Source: a virus. From it: DNA of 52,142 nucleotides. The notes beneath the pieces were generated by a model. The model did not search any database, was not told the DNA's origin, and saw only the letters and a list, made by a program, of their open reading frames with translations. A program made the translations under genes and the position numbers. Below are positions 8,113 through 16,048 of the stretch, in pieces (position 1 is the stretch's first letter; each line of letters starts with the position of its first letter). The DNA is taken from IMG/VR virus record IMGVR_UViG_3300000525_000005, positions 1 through 52,142 of that record; one strand, given 5' to 3'.

Positions 8113-8553
8113 CTAAAGTAATGAGTTAAGTAATTGCTCCCTAATAATGTCTCTTATTTCCTCTACAGAGTCAGGTAATTTACAATCACTCTCTGGGTAA
8201 ATAACACCTTCTAGGAAATAATGAGCATCCTTGGGGAACAGAGTATACAGATCTGAAGCTGTACTATCTCTTAAGAAATCAAATAATAAGTATTGAAGTT
8301 TCTTGTAAGAGTCCTCAATTTCAATATTATTAGTAGAGGTAGAATCAAACCATGACCTAAGATCTTTATGAAGGGGTTTAACAGATAATCCTTTAATAAG
8401 GATATAAGTTTTCCCACCATAAAAATAATTAGGGGATCCTGATTGTTCTTTTTGAGCTGAGTAAATAGATTGATACTGGTGGGTTATTTCTTTACGAGAC
8501 TGCTTAAATATAGAGGATAATATAATCATTAGAAAGGGTTTAGGCTTACTCAT
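8113..8553 (-). CDS. Hypothetical protein upstream of DNA polymerase
   Basis: 146 residues, with AAGGAAATACT before the ATG. The N-terminus has a short hydrophobic stretch (FLMIILSSIF) followed by basic residues, too short for a confident membrane segment. The rest is helical and Leu/Asp-rich. It ends 7 nt before the polymerase start, so the two are probably cotranscribed. I do not recognise it. Confidence 0.7.
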   Translation of the reverse strand: MSKPKPFLMIILSSIFKQSRKEITHQYQSIYSAQKEQSGSPNYFYGGKTYILIKGLSVKPLHKDLRSWFDSTSTNNIEIEDSYKKLQYLLFDFLRDSTASDLYTLFPKDAHYFLEGVIYPESDCKLPDSVEEIRDIIREQLLNSLL

Positions 8554-8761
8554 AGTATTTCCTTATAAGCACAAAAAAGTCCCTTATATATATATAATAT
8601 AAGAGACTATAAGTAACTAGTTCCTTCCGTACACAAGTACTGACGTACTTGTGTACTGCTAATAGAGACTAGTATAGGGTAGTGGTGTTGGGGTTAAGGT
8701 TATGTTTTTTGAGTGGAAGAGACAAATGCAGTTTAACGGTGATTTGAAAGTCTGTCAAGAA
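8554..8761. other. Gene-free gap in the replication operon
   Basis: 208 nt without a supported gene. It holds an AT run (8587-8602), the large inverted repeat at 8629-8656, and two related strings AGAGACTATAAG and AGAGACTAGTATAG on either side of that repeat. No tRNA or T-tract terminator is seen. It is the only sizeable gap between the helicase block and the polymerase block, so a promoter, processing site or replication element is possible. Confidence 0.5.
8629..8656. repeat. Perfect 12-bp inverted repeat with TGAC loop
   Basis: Arms GTACACAAGTAC and GTACTTGTGTAC match perfectly around a four-base TGAC loop. No T-tract follows on either strand, so it is not a typical terminator. On the - strand the loop reads GTCA. 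It may act as a cruciform, a transcript hairpin or a protein-binding site. Confidence 0.85.
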
Positions 8762-9115
8762 TTAATTAAATTTTTCTTTAATTACTTCCATTAGAGGTAA
8801 CATGTCCCTAGATACATCTGAGTATTCTTCCATCTCTTTTTCTGAGATAAATGCACGATCACCTTCTTCTGCATAATCTCCTTGGACAACTATTTCATCA
8901 CCCGCCCAACAACCAACAAGCTCATCCAGAGGGTACTCTAATCTATTAAGATCACCTCCACCTCGTCCATTACTATTAGCAAGTAGTATAAATAAGAGTG
9001 TAGAAGTAGAAGTTGGATGACCAACCTGTTCTAAGAGCTTTAATCCATTATCTAAGATATGTGGATTTAATAACTGCTTCTTCGTTTTATTATAAATCAA
9101 GTGATACTGTCCCAT
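8762..9115 (-). CDS. Conserved phage hypothetical protein
   Basis: 117 residues with a distinctive composition: MGQYHLIYNKTKKQLLNPH at the start, a glycine-rich LLANSNGRGGGDLN in the middle, then VGCWAGDEIVVQGDYAEEGDR. This pattern recalls small conserved proteins of many large phages; the role is unknown to me. It overlaps the upstream gene by one base (TAATG), so translation is coupled. No membrane segment or catalytic motif is seen. Confidence 0.75.
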   Translation of the reverse strand: MGQYHLIYNKTKKQLLNPHILDNGLKLLEQVGHPTSTSTLLFILLANSNGRGGGDLNRLEYPLDELVGCWAGDEIVVQGDYAEEGDRAFISEKEMEEYSDVSRDMLPLMEVIKEKFN

Positions 9116-9339
9116 TATCCATTCTCCTCTGGTTCTGGTGGATTAATATAACCGTTGTAACGTTCAAGTGTCTTCATTGCTTCTGAAGCCATATGAAGTT
9201 CCTCAGGATGGATATGAATCTTTTCACCATCTGATCTTGTTATCATAGCCATTAAACTTTCAAACTCATGGCTTACTGTTACTTCTGGATCACCATCACC
9301 AACAGTAATGGTTTCAAATCTATATTTTAATTCATTCAT
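9115..9339 (-). CDS. Hypothetical acidic protein
   Basis: 74 residues ending in an acidic, proline-rich tail (NPPEPEENG). It overlaps the helicase stop (ATGA) at its start and the next gene by one base at its end, so it is part of a tightly coupled helicase operon. No recognised domain. Confidence 0.7.
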   Translation of the reverse strand: MNELKYRFETITVGDGDPEVTVSHEFESLMAMITRSDGEKIHIHPEELHMASEAMKTLERYNGYINPPEPEENG

Positions 9340-10562
9340 TGGATGTCACCTGTTAGAACCACTTGTTTGCTGGCTCGTGAAATGGCTACGTAGAGTAGTC
9401 GTGCTAGAGCTACAGGACTTCGTACATGGCTCAAGGAGCCCAAGTCAATGTAAACAGTCTCAAAGGTACTACCTTGAGATTTGTGTACTGTAGACGAGTA
9501 CATAGGGCGTAAATCAGCTAATGAATCATATAAGTAAGAAGCTTCTTCCTTATCCAAATGGTCATCAGCATCTAGAATGTCCTCAATGGCCTTTAGAGCC
9601 TTCTTAGGACTATCAGGTACATATACTTCAACTGAGGCTTTCATGGTCATTAAGAAGAACGTGGTGCCATTACAGTCAGGTATATGAGACTTGTATGGTG
9701 CTTTACCTTCAATGATAACTTCTTCATCAGTTTTAATAGATTTAACATAATGATTACTTACTACGGTATCTCCAGCAACTAACTCAGTTCTGCCATTGGC
9801 CAAACCAAATAAATGAGTATTGTGATGATTAACCACATTATTGGTTCCTGCTAGTACACGGTGATGTAGTGTAAGAGATTCATCAATGATAAATACCTTC
9901 TCAGTCATTATCTGAAACTCTTCAGAAGAGATACGAATAATCTCATCACTTAACTCTATGAGCGGGAATGGTATTGCGCCATCAGATTCAATGAATGCTT
10001 TGAACTTATTACAAATAGCAGCAATTTTAGGTGCCTTGGTTTGACGTACTGGTGTTGTAAGAGTAATGAGATCATACCCTTGTTCAAATACTGGACAAGT
10101 AGTAGATTTAACTGGTGTCAGTTGATTACGATCACCAATAAAGATAACTTTAATCTTGTCACTGATCTCATCAATAAATTTTAATAGTTTTTTATCAATG
10201 TATGAACACTCATCTACTACTAGAACACACTTTCTATCTCCTAGCTTATCTCTAGCATTTTGTGACTTGATAAGATTTCCTCTATAGGGTCTTAACCCTA
10301 AAAGTGAATGAATAGTACTGACTTCTTGGTTAGGTAAGTTGATTTGAATGGCTTGTTTGGCTTTGTTGGTGGTTGCTGTGAAGAACCAGTCTAGAGGGAT
10401 TCCTGCATTACTGTCTCGTATATCTTTCATAACTTGTACGATAGTAACGGTTTTTCCAGTTCCAGCGGATCCTGTGAGGATAATACGATTATCTGTATCG
10501 TCTCTAATAAAATTAACTAGCTCATCTCTAGCTTCTGTTTGATCTTGGTTTAAAGTAATCAT
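9336..10562 (-). CDS. SF1 DNA helicase (Dda/RecD-like), N4 gp37-type
   Basis: 408 residues. Walker A is GSAGTGKTV at residues 31-39, motif II is VLVVDECSYID (the DE pair), motif III follows as VIFIGDRNQLTPV, and the C-terminal VHKSQGSTFETVYIDLG and YVAISRASKQVVLTG are motifs V and VI of SF1B helicases such as T4 Dda and RecD. It should unwind DNA 5' to 3' during phage replication, using ATP. It is flanked by ATGA overlaps with small genes on both sides and lies upstream of the DNA polymerase, the same neighbourhood as in N4. Confidence 0.93.
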   Translation of the reverse strand: MITLNQDQTEARDELVNFIRDDTDNRIILTGSAGTGKTVTIVQVMKDIRDSNAGIPLDWFFTATTNKAKQAIQINLPNQEVSTIHSLLGLRPYRGNLIKSQNARDKLGDRKCVLVVDECSYIDKKLLKFIDEISDKIKVIFIGDRNQLTPVKSTTCPVFEQGYDLITLTTPVRQTKAPKIAAICNKFKAFIESDGAIPFPLIELSDEIIRISSEEFQIMTEKVFIIDESLTLHHRVLAGTNNVVNHHNTHLFGLANGRTELVAGDTVVSNHYVKSIKTDEEVIIEGKAPYKSHIPDCNGTTFFLMTMKASVEVYVPDSPKKALKAIEDILDADDHLDKEEASYLYDSLADLRPMYSSTVHKSQGSTFETVYIDLGSLSHVRSPVALARLLYVAISRASKQVVLTGDIQ

Positions 10563-10726
10563 GCCCTATCCTTAAATAATTCATTAACTATTTCAGTAAT
10601 GCTTAACCATTCATTTTTATGTATGGTTACACAGTTACTATCATTTAAATCTTTTATAACCACGTATGAACCGTATCTTGCAAAACGTAAAGGGGTGTTT
10701 TCTAGGTAAATATATTTATTTGCCAT
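10559..10726 (-). CDS. Small hypothetical protein before the helicase
   Basis: 55 residues (MANKYIYLENTPLRF...). The ATG is preceded by AAGGAATTAAAT, a strong ribosome binding site, and the TGA overlaps the helicase start as ATGA. It looks like a compact beta-rich start followed by a helix (SITEIVNELFKD). Function unknown. Confidence 0.65.
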   Translation of the reverse strand: MANKYIYLENTPLRFARYGSYVVIKDLNDSNCVTIHKNEWLSITEIVNELFKDRA

Positions 10727-10728
10727 AT

Positions 10729-11838
10729 TTAATTCCTTATATTTATATGGATAACCTTACCGTATGGCTGTTTCCAATCAGGGTTATTAAAGATAACCCA
10801 TATAACTGGTTGCCTAGGTTTAGTTAATTGTTCTGTATGGAATCCACCATCAGTTAATACGATGAGGGCTTCTGATTTACTAGTGATAAAGTGCTGAATA
10901 ACTACTTCAGGGTAAGTACCACCATGTCCTGTAAACTTAACTTTAGATAGTTGATTAATACTCTTAATTGAATCTACGGATTGTAGTATGTGGTCAAACT
11001 GTATTAGCTCTAATTCTCTGGGTGTGGTTGTCTTGAATACACCATGTACTTCAGATATAAACTGAGTAAATTGGTTTTCAGAAACAGAGCCTGAAGTATC
11101 AATGGCAAAACTAATTTTACTAAGACTCTCTTCATCCCTGATATGTGGCATATAAATATCTGTAAACCTTTTATTAGGACGGGCCCAAGAATAATCACTC
11201 TTATCTAGTGCCATCATGAATCTTCTTAGGACTACCTTCCAATTAACTTTTGGTTTAGCCATTTGTATAATCATACGTCTGATTGATTCGGGAACAGAAC
11301 CACCAGCTTCCCTCATATCAGTTATCTGAACAGCACGTACAATCATATCTTGAATTTCTGAAGCTGTTTCAGAAGATTCATTTGGATCCCCCTCTTCTAG
11401 GTCACCATCCATAGGATTATCAATAGAATCGGGCAATAGCTCATAGACCTCTTCAGTAGACATCCCTTCATATACAGGATCTATTAAACCTACAGATGGC
11501 ATAACTAAACCTTGGTTAACAAGCTCAAGATTAATTACATAATCTGCTGCTGCATTATGTTTCATAGGATCCCTATCACCACGGCGCAGCATGTGCTGAT
11601 AAACTACATGCATAGTCTCGTGAGCAAGAAGAAAGGTACGTTGTTTTTCAGGTAAATCCATGAAAAATTTAGTCCCTAATTTAATGTATTTACCATTGGT
11701 ACAAGCAGTAGGGATGGTGTCATCATAAAACACTTCTAAAGAGCACATGACAGTAGATACGAAAGTAGTATTCTTGGCTTTCATCATGTCAATTTTTGCT
11801 TTAGACAATGCACGGTCTAAATCTTCTTGGAGATACAT
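10729..11838 (-). CDS. VWA domain protein with metallopeptidase-like N-terminus (N4 gp25-type)
   Basis: 369 residues. The N-terminal region has HETMHVVYQH (H73, E74, H77), the HExxH zinc motif of the DUF2201/VWA-like metallopeptidase group, in the same helix context as in that family. The C-terminal half is a von Willebrand A domain with a MIDAS motif DTSGS (D247-S251), then TGHGGT and LTDGG, which complete metal binding. It lies downstream of the MoxR-like AAA ATPase, and such pairs usually form a chaperone-like complex. N4 has the same pair (gp24/gp25); their role in phage growth is not well defined. Confidence 0.87.
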   Translation of the reverse strand: MYLQEDLDRALSKAKIDMMKAKNTTFVSTVMCSLEVFYDDTIPTACTNGKYIKLGTKFFMDLPEKQRTFLLAHETMHVVYQHMLRRGDRDPMKHNAAADYVINLELVNQGLVMPSVGLIDPVYEGMSTEEVYELLPDSIDNPMDGDLEEGDPNESSETASEIQDMIVRAVQITDMREAGGSVPESIRRMIIQMAKPKVNWKVVLRRFMMALDKSDYSWARPNKRFTDIYMPHIRDEESLSKISFAIDTSGSVSENQFTQFISEVHGVFKTTTPRELELIQFDHILQSVDSIKSINQLSKVKFTGHGGTYPEVVIQHFITSKSEALIVLTDGGFHTEQLTKPRQPVIWVIFNNPDWKQPYGKVIHINIRN

Positions 11839-11848
11839 GGTATTTTCC

Positions 11849-12151
11849 TTATAGGATTTTATCTAATGCTAATAATTTGAATTCATCTATTAATAATATA
11901 TGAAGGTTAGATCGTTCTATAGTGTAGGTTAAGTATTCAGAAATTGCTTTTAAAGAAGCTTTAGAACTTTTAGAAAGGATGGGATTATTTTTATCATATA
12001 AGAGTACTGACTTAGTACATCTATCATAATGAGTCAGTAAAAAAGAAGCACAAATTTCTGGAGGTGCATTAGTCATATTTACTTCATACCTATGAGCCAT
12101 TATAATTTTAACTAGCTCTGAATCACTAGGAATTACTGTTGAATGGGTCAT
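11849..12151 (-). CDS. Small hypothetical protein, ABC-tail family (ends LALDKIL)
   Basis: 100 residues. The N-terminus IPSDSELVKIIMAHRY resembles IPTDEVLVYTIMLYYT of the next gene upstream, and both have a Cys-containing helix followed by a LTHY or ITQY step, so the two look like diverged duplicates. The C-terminus ends LLALDKIL, like several other small proteins around the AAA ATPase gene. Start overlaps the upstream stop (ATGA). Function unknown. The name in the call is descriptive only. Confidence 0.65.
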   Translation of the reverse strand: MTHSTVIPSDSELVKIIMAHRYEVNMTNAPPEICASFLLTHYDRCTKSVLLYDKNNPILSKSSKASLKAISEYLTYTIERSNLHILLIDEFKLLALDKIL

Positions 12152-12462
12152 ATTATTTCTTCTATTTTTTTGAGTAGTATCTCATCTCGTAATGCACGAT
12201 ATAGAGGTGATGAGTTTGAATCATGGTTAGATAGTCTGAGATATCTTTTGGTATTCCGCATAACTTTACGAAGGTCAGAAGTAAGTATACTAGTGTTTTG
12301 ATTAAATTCTAATACAGTATTAAGATGTGTTGAATATTGAGTAATACACTGGCAAATAGAGAAGTGAGGATCCTTATTATTTAAATCTGATGTGTAATAG
12401 AGCATTATGGTATAAACAAGTACCTCATCAGTAGGTATGGAGTTCCTAGGTAAATTTATCAT
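12148..12462 (-). CDS. Small hypothetical protein (ends KKIEEII)
   Basis: 104 residues, a likely paralogue of the gene at 11849-12151: matching start (IPTDEVLVYTIM) and matching Cys helix. It ends LLKKIEEII, the hydrophobic tail pattern shared by neighbours. AGAAGAAATAATA near its end serves as the ribosome binding site of the next gene. Function unknown. Confidence 0.65.
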   Translation of the reverse strand: MINLPRNSIPTDEVLVYTIMLYYTSDLNNKDPHFSICQCITQYSTHLNTVLEFNQNTSILTSDLRKVMRNTKRYLRLSNHDSNSSPLYRALRDEILLKKIEEII

Positions 12463-12498
12463 AAGTTCTCTTTAATGTATTTTAATAGGTAGTACTGC

Positions 12499-12756
12499 TC
12501 ACAACAGTTCCCTTGTTAATTGGTTTGATTTCATAATAGATATGGCTAAATCTATATATTCCTTTGACATACTAGGTCTACTACCTACTGAAAAAAGCTT
12601 ACCTAACCAATCAGAATACTCTGATTTATTTCTTGGGTCTCTCGTCACATGGTATAGTCTGAATCTATCAATTACGCAGTCTTCATACGAATTTATGGGA
12701 GATTTATAAGCATCATAAAAGACCCTCTCAATAAACTCTTTTTCTTGTTCCGTCAT
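12499..12756 (-). CDS. Small hypothetical protein (ends LTRELL)
   Basis: 85 residues, mixed charge, helical, no recognised motif. TAGGAGAAATATT precedes the ATG, which overlaps the upstream stop (ATGA). It belongs to the run of 85-105-residue proteins between the AAA ATPase and VWA genes; its end (NQLTRELL) only loosely fits the shared tail. Confidence 0.6.
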   Translation of the reverse strand: MTEQEKEFIERVFYDAYKSPINSYEDCVIDRFRLYHVTRDPRNKSEYSDWLGKLFSVGSRPSMSKEYIDLAISIMKSNQLTRELL

Positions 12757-13046
12757 AATATTTCTCCTATTGAGTTAAGAAGAACCCTTTGAATACATAA
12801 ATTAAGTAGTTCTGTTTCTATTTGATTAAATTTATCTATGAACCTTCCCATTCTGTGATAATGAAATTTAATATCTTCAAAGGTAGCAGATTCATGGTAC
12901 TCATGATATTCCATAACCTCCACGGCAATTCTATGTTTTTCATACACTTCTAGTAGTTTTTCTTTAACGAACTCTTCTACAGAAAGGTCACCAGTTAAGG
13001 TGACCTCTGAGAATACGAAATCTACTATTATTCGTCTAATTTCCAT
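12753..13046 (-). CDS. Small hypothetical protein (ends NSIGEIL)
   Basis: 97 residues, His- and Glu-rich in the middle (VMEYHEYHES) and helical. The tail LLNSIGEIL matches the pattern hydrophobic-x-x-Ile-Ile/Leu in neighbouring small proteins. AGGAACTTCCT precedes the ATG, and it starts 9 nt after the AAA ATPase stop. Function unknown. Confidence 0.65.
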   Translation of the reverse strand: MEIRRIIVDFVFSEVTLTGDLSVEEFVKEKLLEVYEKHRIAVEVMEYHEYHESATFEDIKFHYHRMGRFIDKFNQIETELLNLCIQRVLLNSIGEIL

Positions 13047-13055
13047 AGGAAGTTC

Positions 13056-14947
13056 CTAGTAAATATGGCGGGCTAAGCTAAGTATCCAATCCTTAAGCTC
13101 CTTTTTAAGTAGATTAGGCTGACGAGCTTTGATCTCTCTTAATGCGCAGATCTGTAACTCTGGTGGGAAGCGACCAAGGTAAACAGCACAGGCTTTAGCA
13201 TTTTCTGGGAGGATGTTATGAGCGATTAGGCCCATAATAGCCCAACGAATACTCATGTTAGAGCTGATTTCAAGACCTTCTGGATCATTAATAATGTCCT
13301 CAAAGCTATGTAAGCTCTTATAAAGTGTTAAGAAGCTTAGGAACTCAGTAGCAACACCCTCACCTAATAAAGAGCTCACAAGGGACTTGTGAGTGCTGTC
13401 TAGCTTTTTACCATCAGTTGTATCAGATAGCATTTCAAGAGTGCGTGGGCAAGCGTACGGAGTTGTTGCGTCAGGATCAAAGGTATAGATGTATTTAGGG
13501 AATCGTCCAATAAATGAAGTGATACGAATATCAATGTGGCCAGCAGCCCATTCCATCCACTCTTTATGGTTTAATTCTAAATAGAAGTGAGCGAATCGTG
13601 AAATCAGTGCTGTGCTCATAGGATTAACAATCGCATTATCATCATCCATGTTACCAGCAGCTAATTTGAATAGGTTAGGATGAAGTTTATGCTGTCCAAT
13701 CATATGATCTAGTGTGAATTTATAAGCAGCAGCCTGAGTAGACTGTTTAGCTGAGTTAAATTCATCGCATTGTTTTCTATATAAGTCGCAACACTTACAT
13801 ACGTTCTCATTACTTACGTAAATGAACTGCTACATGTCGCCATGCAGAGAAGACCATATCAAGACCCTAAAGTTCTTAGGGTCGTTACCGTTTCCAACAT
13901 CATTAGCTTATGTTGTACTCCCATTTCAGGGATGGTCGTTTGGCGTTTAAATGAAATTTGTCGCATATCCAAATTGCTGTAAATTATTACTATTTACATA
14001 TTCATCATAAGCTTTAGCAGCTTGTTTTTCACAAGTAAATCTTCCTAGAGGAATGGTCTCGCCTTTGAACCCAATACATACACACCATTTGTTCCTCTGC
14101 TTAGACCATGAAACACCTACGTACTGTGAAGAGCTGTTTTTACGCTTCTTACTAGCATTAGTGAATCTGTTTTTTTGAAGTCCTGTATCCCAGGCATGTT
14201 GACAGTTCTCAGACTGTGTAACCCATTCTAAGTTAGTAGGTGAGTTATTAAGTTGATTTCCGTCTTTATGATTGACAACAGGTTTATTCAAAGGATTAGA
14301 TACAAAAGCTAAAGCTACTAAGCGATGAATCTGGAATTTATGTACTTTACTATTTCTGTATAAGTTGATACATAAATACCCTCTGTGATTGGTATATGGT
14401 TTTACGTAATTCCTGTTTTTATACTTGTATTTAGAATTAGGGCATCTTCTTACGTTTCCTAAATTAGATACATTATAAGGTAGGTCTTGAACGTCTTTCC
14501 AAATTTCATTATTTAGCACAGGATTGTCTCTTTGTATTAGTAAGTTGAACTCAAGTATAACGAGTAACCAACCATAATACAATTAAATGAGAGTTTCCCT
14601 GTTTAGGTAACTTTTGACATACAATTACTTGTATGAAAGCCCGATTATTTAAGCATCACCAACCAACCGTCATAACCATCAGGGATAGGGTCACCTTCTA
14701 ATGGGAAAGTATCAAATGGGATGAAACTAGCTACACCTTCTGAGAAGCCAGGAAGCCCATTAAAATCACTGGGGTCCATATCAGTTAATCGTAGATCAAT
14801 AAACTTAAGGTTACGTTTCTTGGCAAGCTGTCTTCCAATAGAAGATTTACCAATTCCAGGAGATGAATGCAGGAATGGGCAGATAGGTTTCTTAGCATCC
14901 CACAGCATTTCAATATGTGGTTTAACTTGTGAGATAGTAACTTGCAT
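13056..14947 (-). CDS. MoxR-like AAA ATPase (N4 gp24-type), interrupted by a group I intron
   Basis: Spliced as 14947-14652 joined to 13767-13056, giving 335 residues. Walker A is SSPGIGKS (residues 28-35). Splicing restores WLVMLDEFNSA, with Walker B D100 and E101 right after the splice point, and continues AAAYKFTLDHMIGQHKLHP into AAGNMDDDNAIVNPMSTALISRF, the usual sensor and arginine-finger region. Without splicing the frame stops one codon after the break. It pairs with the VWA protein downstream; such complexes remodel proteins or assemblies with ATP. A ribosome binding site AAGGAAAATACT precedes the ATG. Confidence 0.9.
13768..14651 (-). mobile_element. Group I intron (884 nt) with HNH gene, in AAA ATPase Walker B
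   Basis: The 5' exon ends in T and the intron ends in G, and removal restores LVMLDEFNSA in frame (296 + 712 nt). P7-type strands are visible: GACCAT (sense, 13937-13932) with ATGGTC inside GATATGGTC (sense, 13857-13852). These are the same positions and nearly the same letters as in the polymerase intron (GACTAT/ATAGTC), with compensating bases, and both share AACTCTCA near the 5' side. The endonuclease gene at 13947-14582 occupies a peripheral loop between the 5' part and the P3-P7 region. Confidence 0.88.
13947..14582 (-). CDS. Intron-encoded HNH homing endonuclease with AP2 domain
   Basis: 211 residues. NUMOD4-like start (EIWKDV...YNVSNLGNVRR), HNH_3 core (IHRLVALAF then VVNHKDGNQLNNSPTNLEWV with the catalytic NHKDGN histidine intact), and a C-terminal AP2-type DNA-binding domain (SQYVGVSWSKQRNKW through AAKAYDEY). 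This is the standard layout for phage group I intron endonucleases, which cut intron-less alleles to spread the intron. No clear ribosome binding site precedes the ATG at 14582, so the exact start or its translation control is uncertain. Confidence 0.9.
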   Translation of the reverse strand: MYYGWLLVILEFNLLIQRDNPVLNNEIWKDVQDLPYNVSNLGNVRRCPNSKYKYKNRNYVKPYTNHRGYLCINLYRNSKVHKFQIHRLVALAFVSNPLNKPVVNHKDGNQLNNSPTNLEWVTQSENCQHAWDTGLQKNRFTNASKKRKNSSSQYVGVSWSKQRNKWCVCIGFKGETIPLGRFTCEKQAAKAYDEYVNSNNLQQFGYATNFI

Positions 14948-14960
14948 AGTATTTTCCTTA

Positions 14961-15239
14961 TTAAAGTATTTTATTTATTTGATGGACTTTTAAACCATCT
15001 ATAACAAGATTAGTAAGACCGTCCCCTGAGAATTCATTTAAAGAATACTGAAGATGGAGTAGTTCATTAAGATGAGGCTCAGGAAGTCTTTCTAATAAAT
15101 CAATAGATATTCTAAGTTCATTATCTAGATCCTGTAAGGCATAAACAGCAGCAGTCTCTATACTCTTATCAGAGTAGTCTGCATTTGTGTATCCTTTGAC
15201 TGCTAATAGAGCTAGGTATTCCATTATTGGATTAGTCAT
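14961..15239 (-). CDS. Small hypothetical protein (ends HQINKIL)
   Basis: 92 residues, acidic and helical with many Leu. The tail VHQINKIL fits the shared end pattern of the small proteins on the other side of the AAA ATPase. The start overlaps the upstream stop by one base (TAATG). Function unknown. Confidence 0.65.
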   Translation of the reverse strand: MTNPIMEYLALLAVKGYTNADYSDKSIETAAVYALQDLDNELRISIDLLERLPEPHLNELLHLQYSLNEFSGDGLTNLVIDGLKVHQINKIL

Positions 15240-15508
15240 TAGATTATCCTATTGATAAGAGCCATACGAATCTGATCTTCTAGTTCCTTCTTAAGAGGTG
15301 AATGAGGATCAAGATGCATAACTTTTAAATATTTTATCATTTGTTTAGTACTTTCTGGAGGTTCACTTAGTGATCGTTTATAAGAAGATTGAGTAACGCG
15401 TGTATAACTATTAAGAGCTCTATACGCATTTTGTTCAGCGCTGAGATGATGATCTATAGTAAATCCATTGGTTTTAAGGATCATAGTAGCTAATTGAGAA
15501 ATGTCCAT
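15239..15508 (-). CDS. Small hypothetical protein (ends ALINRII)
   Basis: 89 residues; helical, with a tail MALINRII that fits the local end pattern. The start overlaps the upstream stop by one base (TAATG). The same block contains an HTH protein, so it may be regulatory, but no domain is recognised. Confidence 0.65.
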   Translation of the reverse strand: MDISQLATMILKTNGFTIDHHLSAEQNAYRALNSYTRVTQSSYKRSLSEPPESTKQMIKYLKVMHLDPHSPLKKELEDQIRMALINRII

Positions 15509-15756
15509 TAGCGTTCAACTAAACGATACTTACGTAATTGAGCTACAGTTGTAATTCCACCCATACGTAATAGAGAGAGTAATTCATGTTGAGCATCTGT
15601 CTTATACCAAGACAAATCAATGATATTCATATCTGCTAAAGCACGTTTAACAGATTGAACTGTGACTGAAAAACGGTTAGAGATTTCCTCATATGTAAGA
15701 CCATCTTTAAGATGTAAATCAACTAAGAATTGTTTCTCTTCTTGAGTAAGTTTCAT
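15508..15756 (-). CDS. Putative helix-turn-helix DNA-binding protein
   Basis: 82 residues. LTYEEISNRFSVTVQSVKRALADMNI has the length and pattern of a sigma-70 region 4/RNAP-type HTH (YEEIAxxxxVsxxxVxRxL). Two further helices follow. AAGGAAAAAACC precedes the ATG. It heads the small-gene block in front of the AAA ATPase and might regulate phage or host transcription. The HTH call rests on pattern alone. Confidence 0.65.
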   Translation of the reverse strand: MKLTQEEKQFLVDLHLKDGLTYEEISNRFSVTVQSVKRALADMNIIDLSWYKTDAQHELLSLLRMGGITTVAQLRKYRLVER

Positions 15757-15830
15757 GGTTTTTTCCTTGAGTTAGGTATCAGACAGTATCCAGTATGAAA
15801 TTGGTTTTTGGAAGTAGTTAGATGTCAGTT

Positions 15831-16034
15831 TTAATGAATTTGGTTAAGCTGAGAGATGGATGTAAAATCAATCCCACAGTTAATAAGAGAAGTGATAACT
15901 TCAATACGATGCTCTAACATTTGAAAGTCGTGTTCACTAGCAAATTCTAAATCGTTTTCGTATTGTAGTAACAAGTCTGAGCAGTTATAAACAGGCTCAA
16001 TACTTGGACGAGATCTGCTTATAACAGTACTCAT
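15831..16034 (-). CDS. Small hypothetical protein
   Basis: 67 residues without a recognised domain. AAGGAGACAACT gives a strong ribosome binding site. A gap of about 75 nt follows it, containing nothing that I recognise. Confidence 0.65.
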   Translation of the reverse strand: MSTVISRSRPSIEPVYNCSDLLLQYENDLEFASEHDFQMLEHRIEVITSLINCGIDFTSISQLNQIH

Positions 16035-16048
16035 AGTTGTCTCCTTAA

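Noticed and set aside
8581-8610. TATATATATA run as an origin or promoter by itself
   Set aside because: Short AT runs are common in this AT-rich genome; no repeats or -35 element accompany it.
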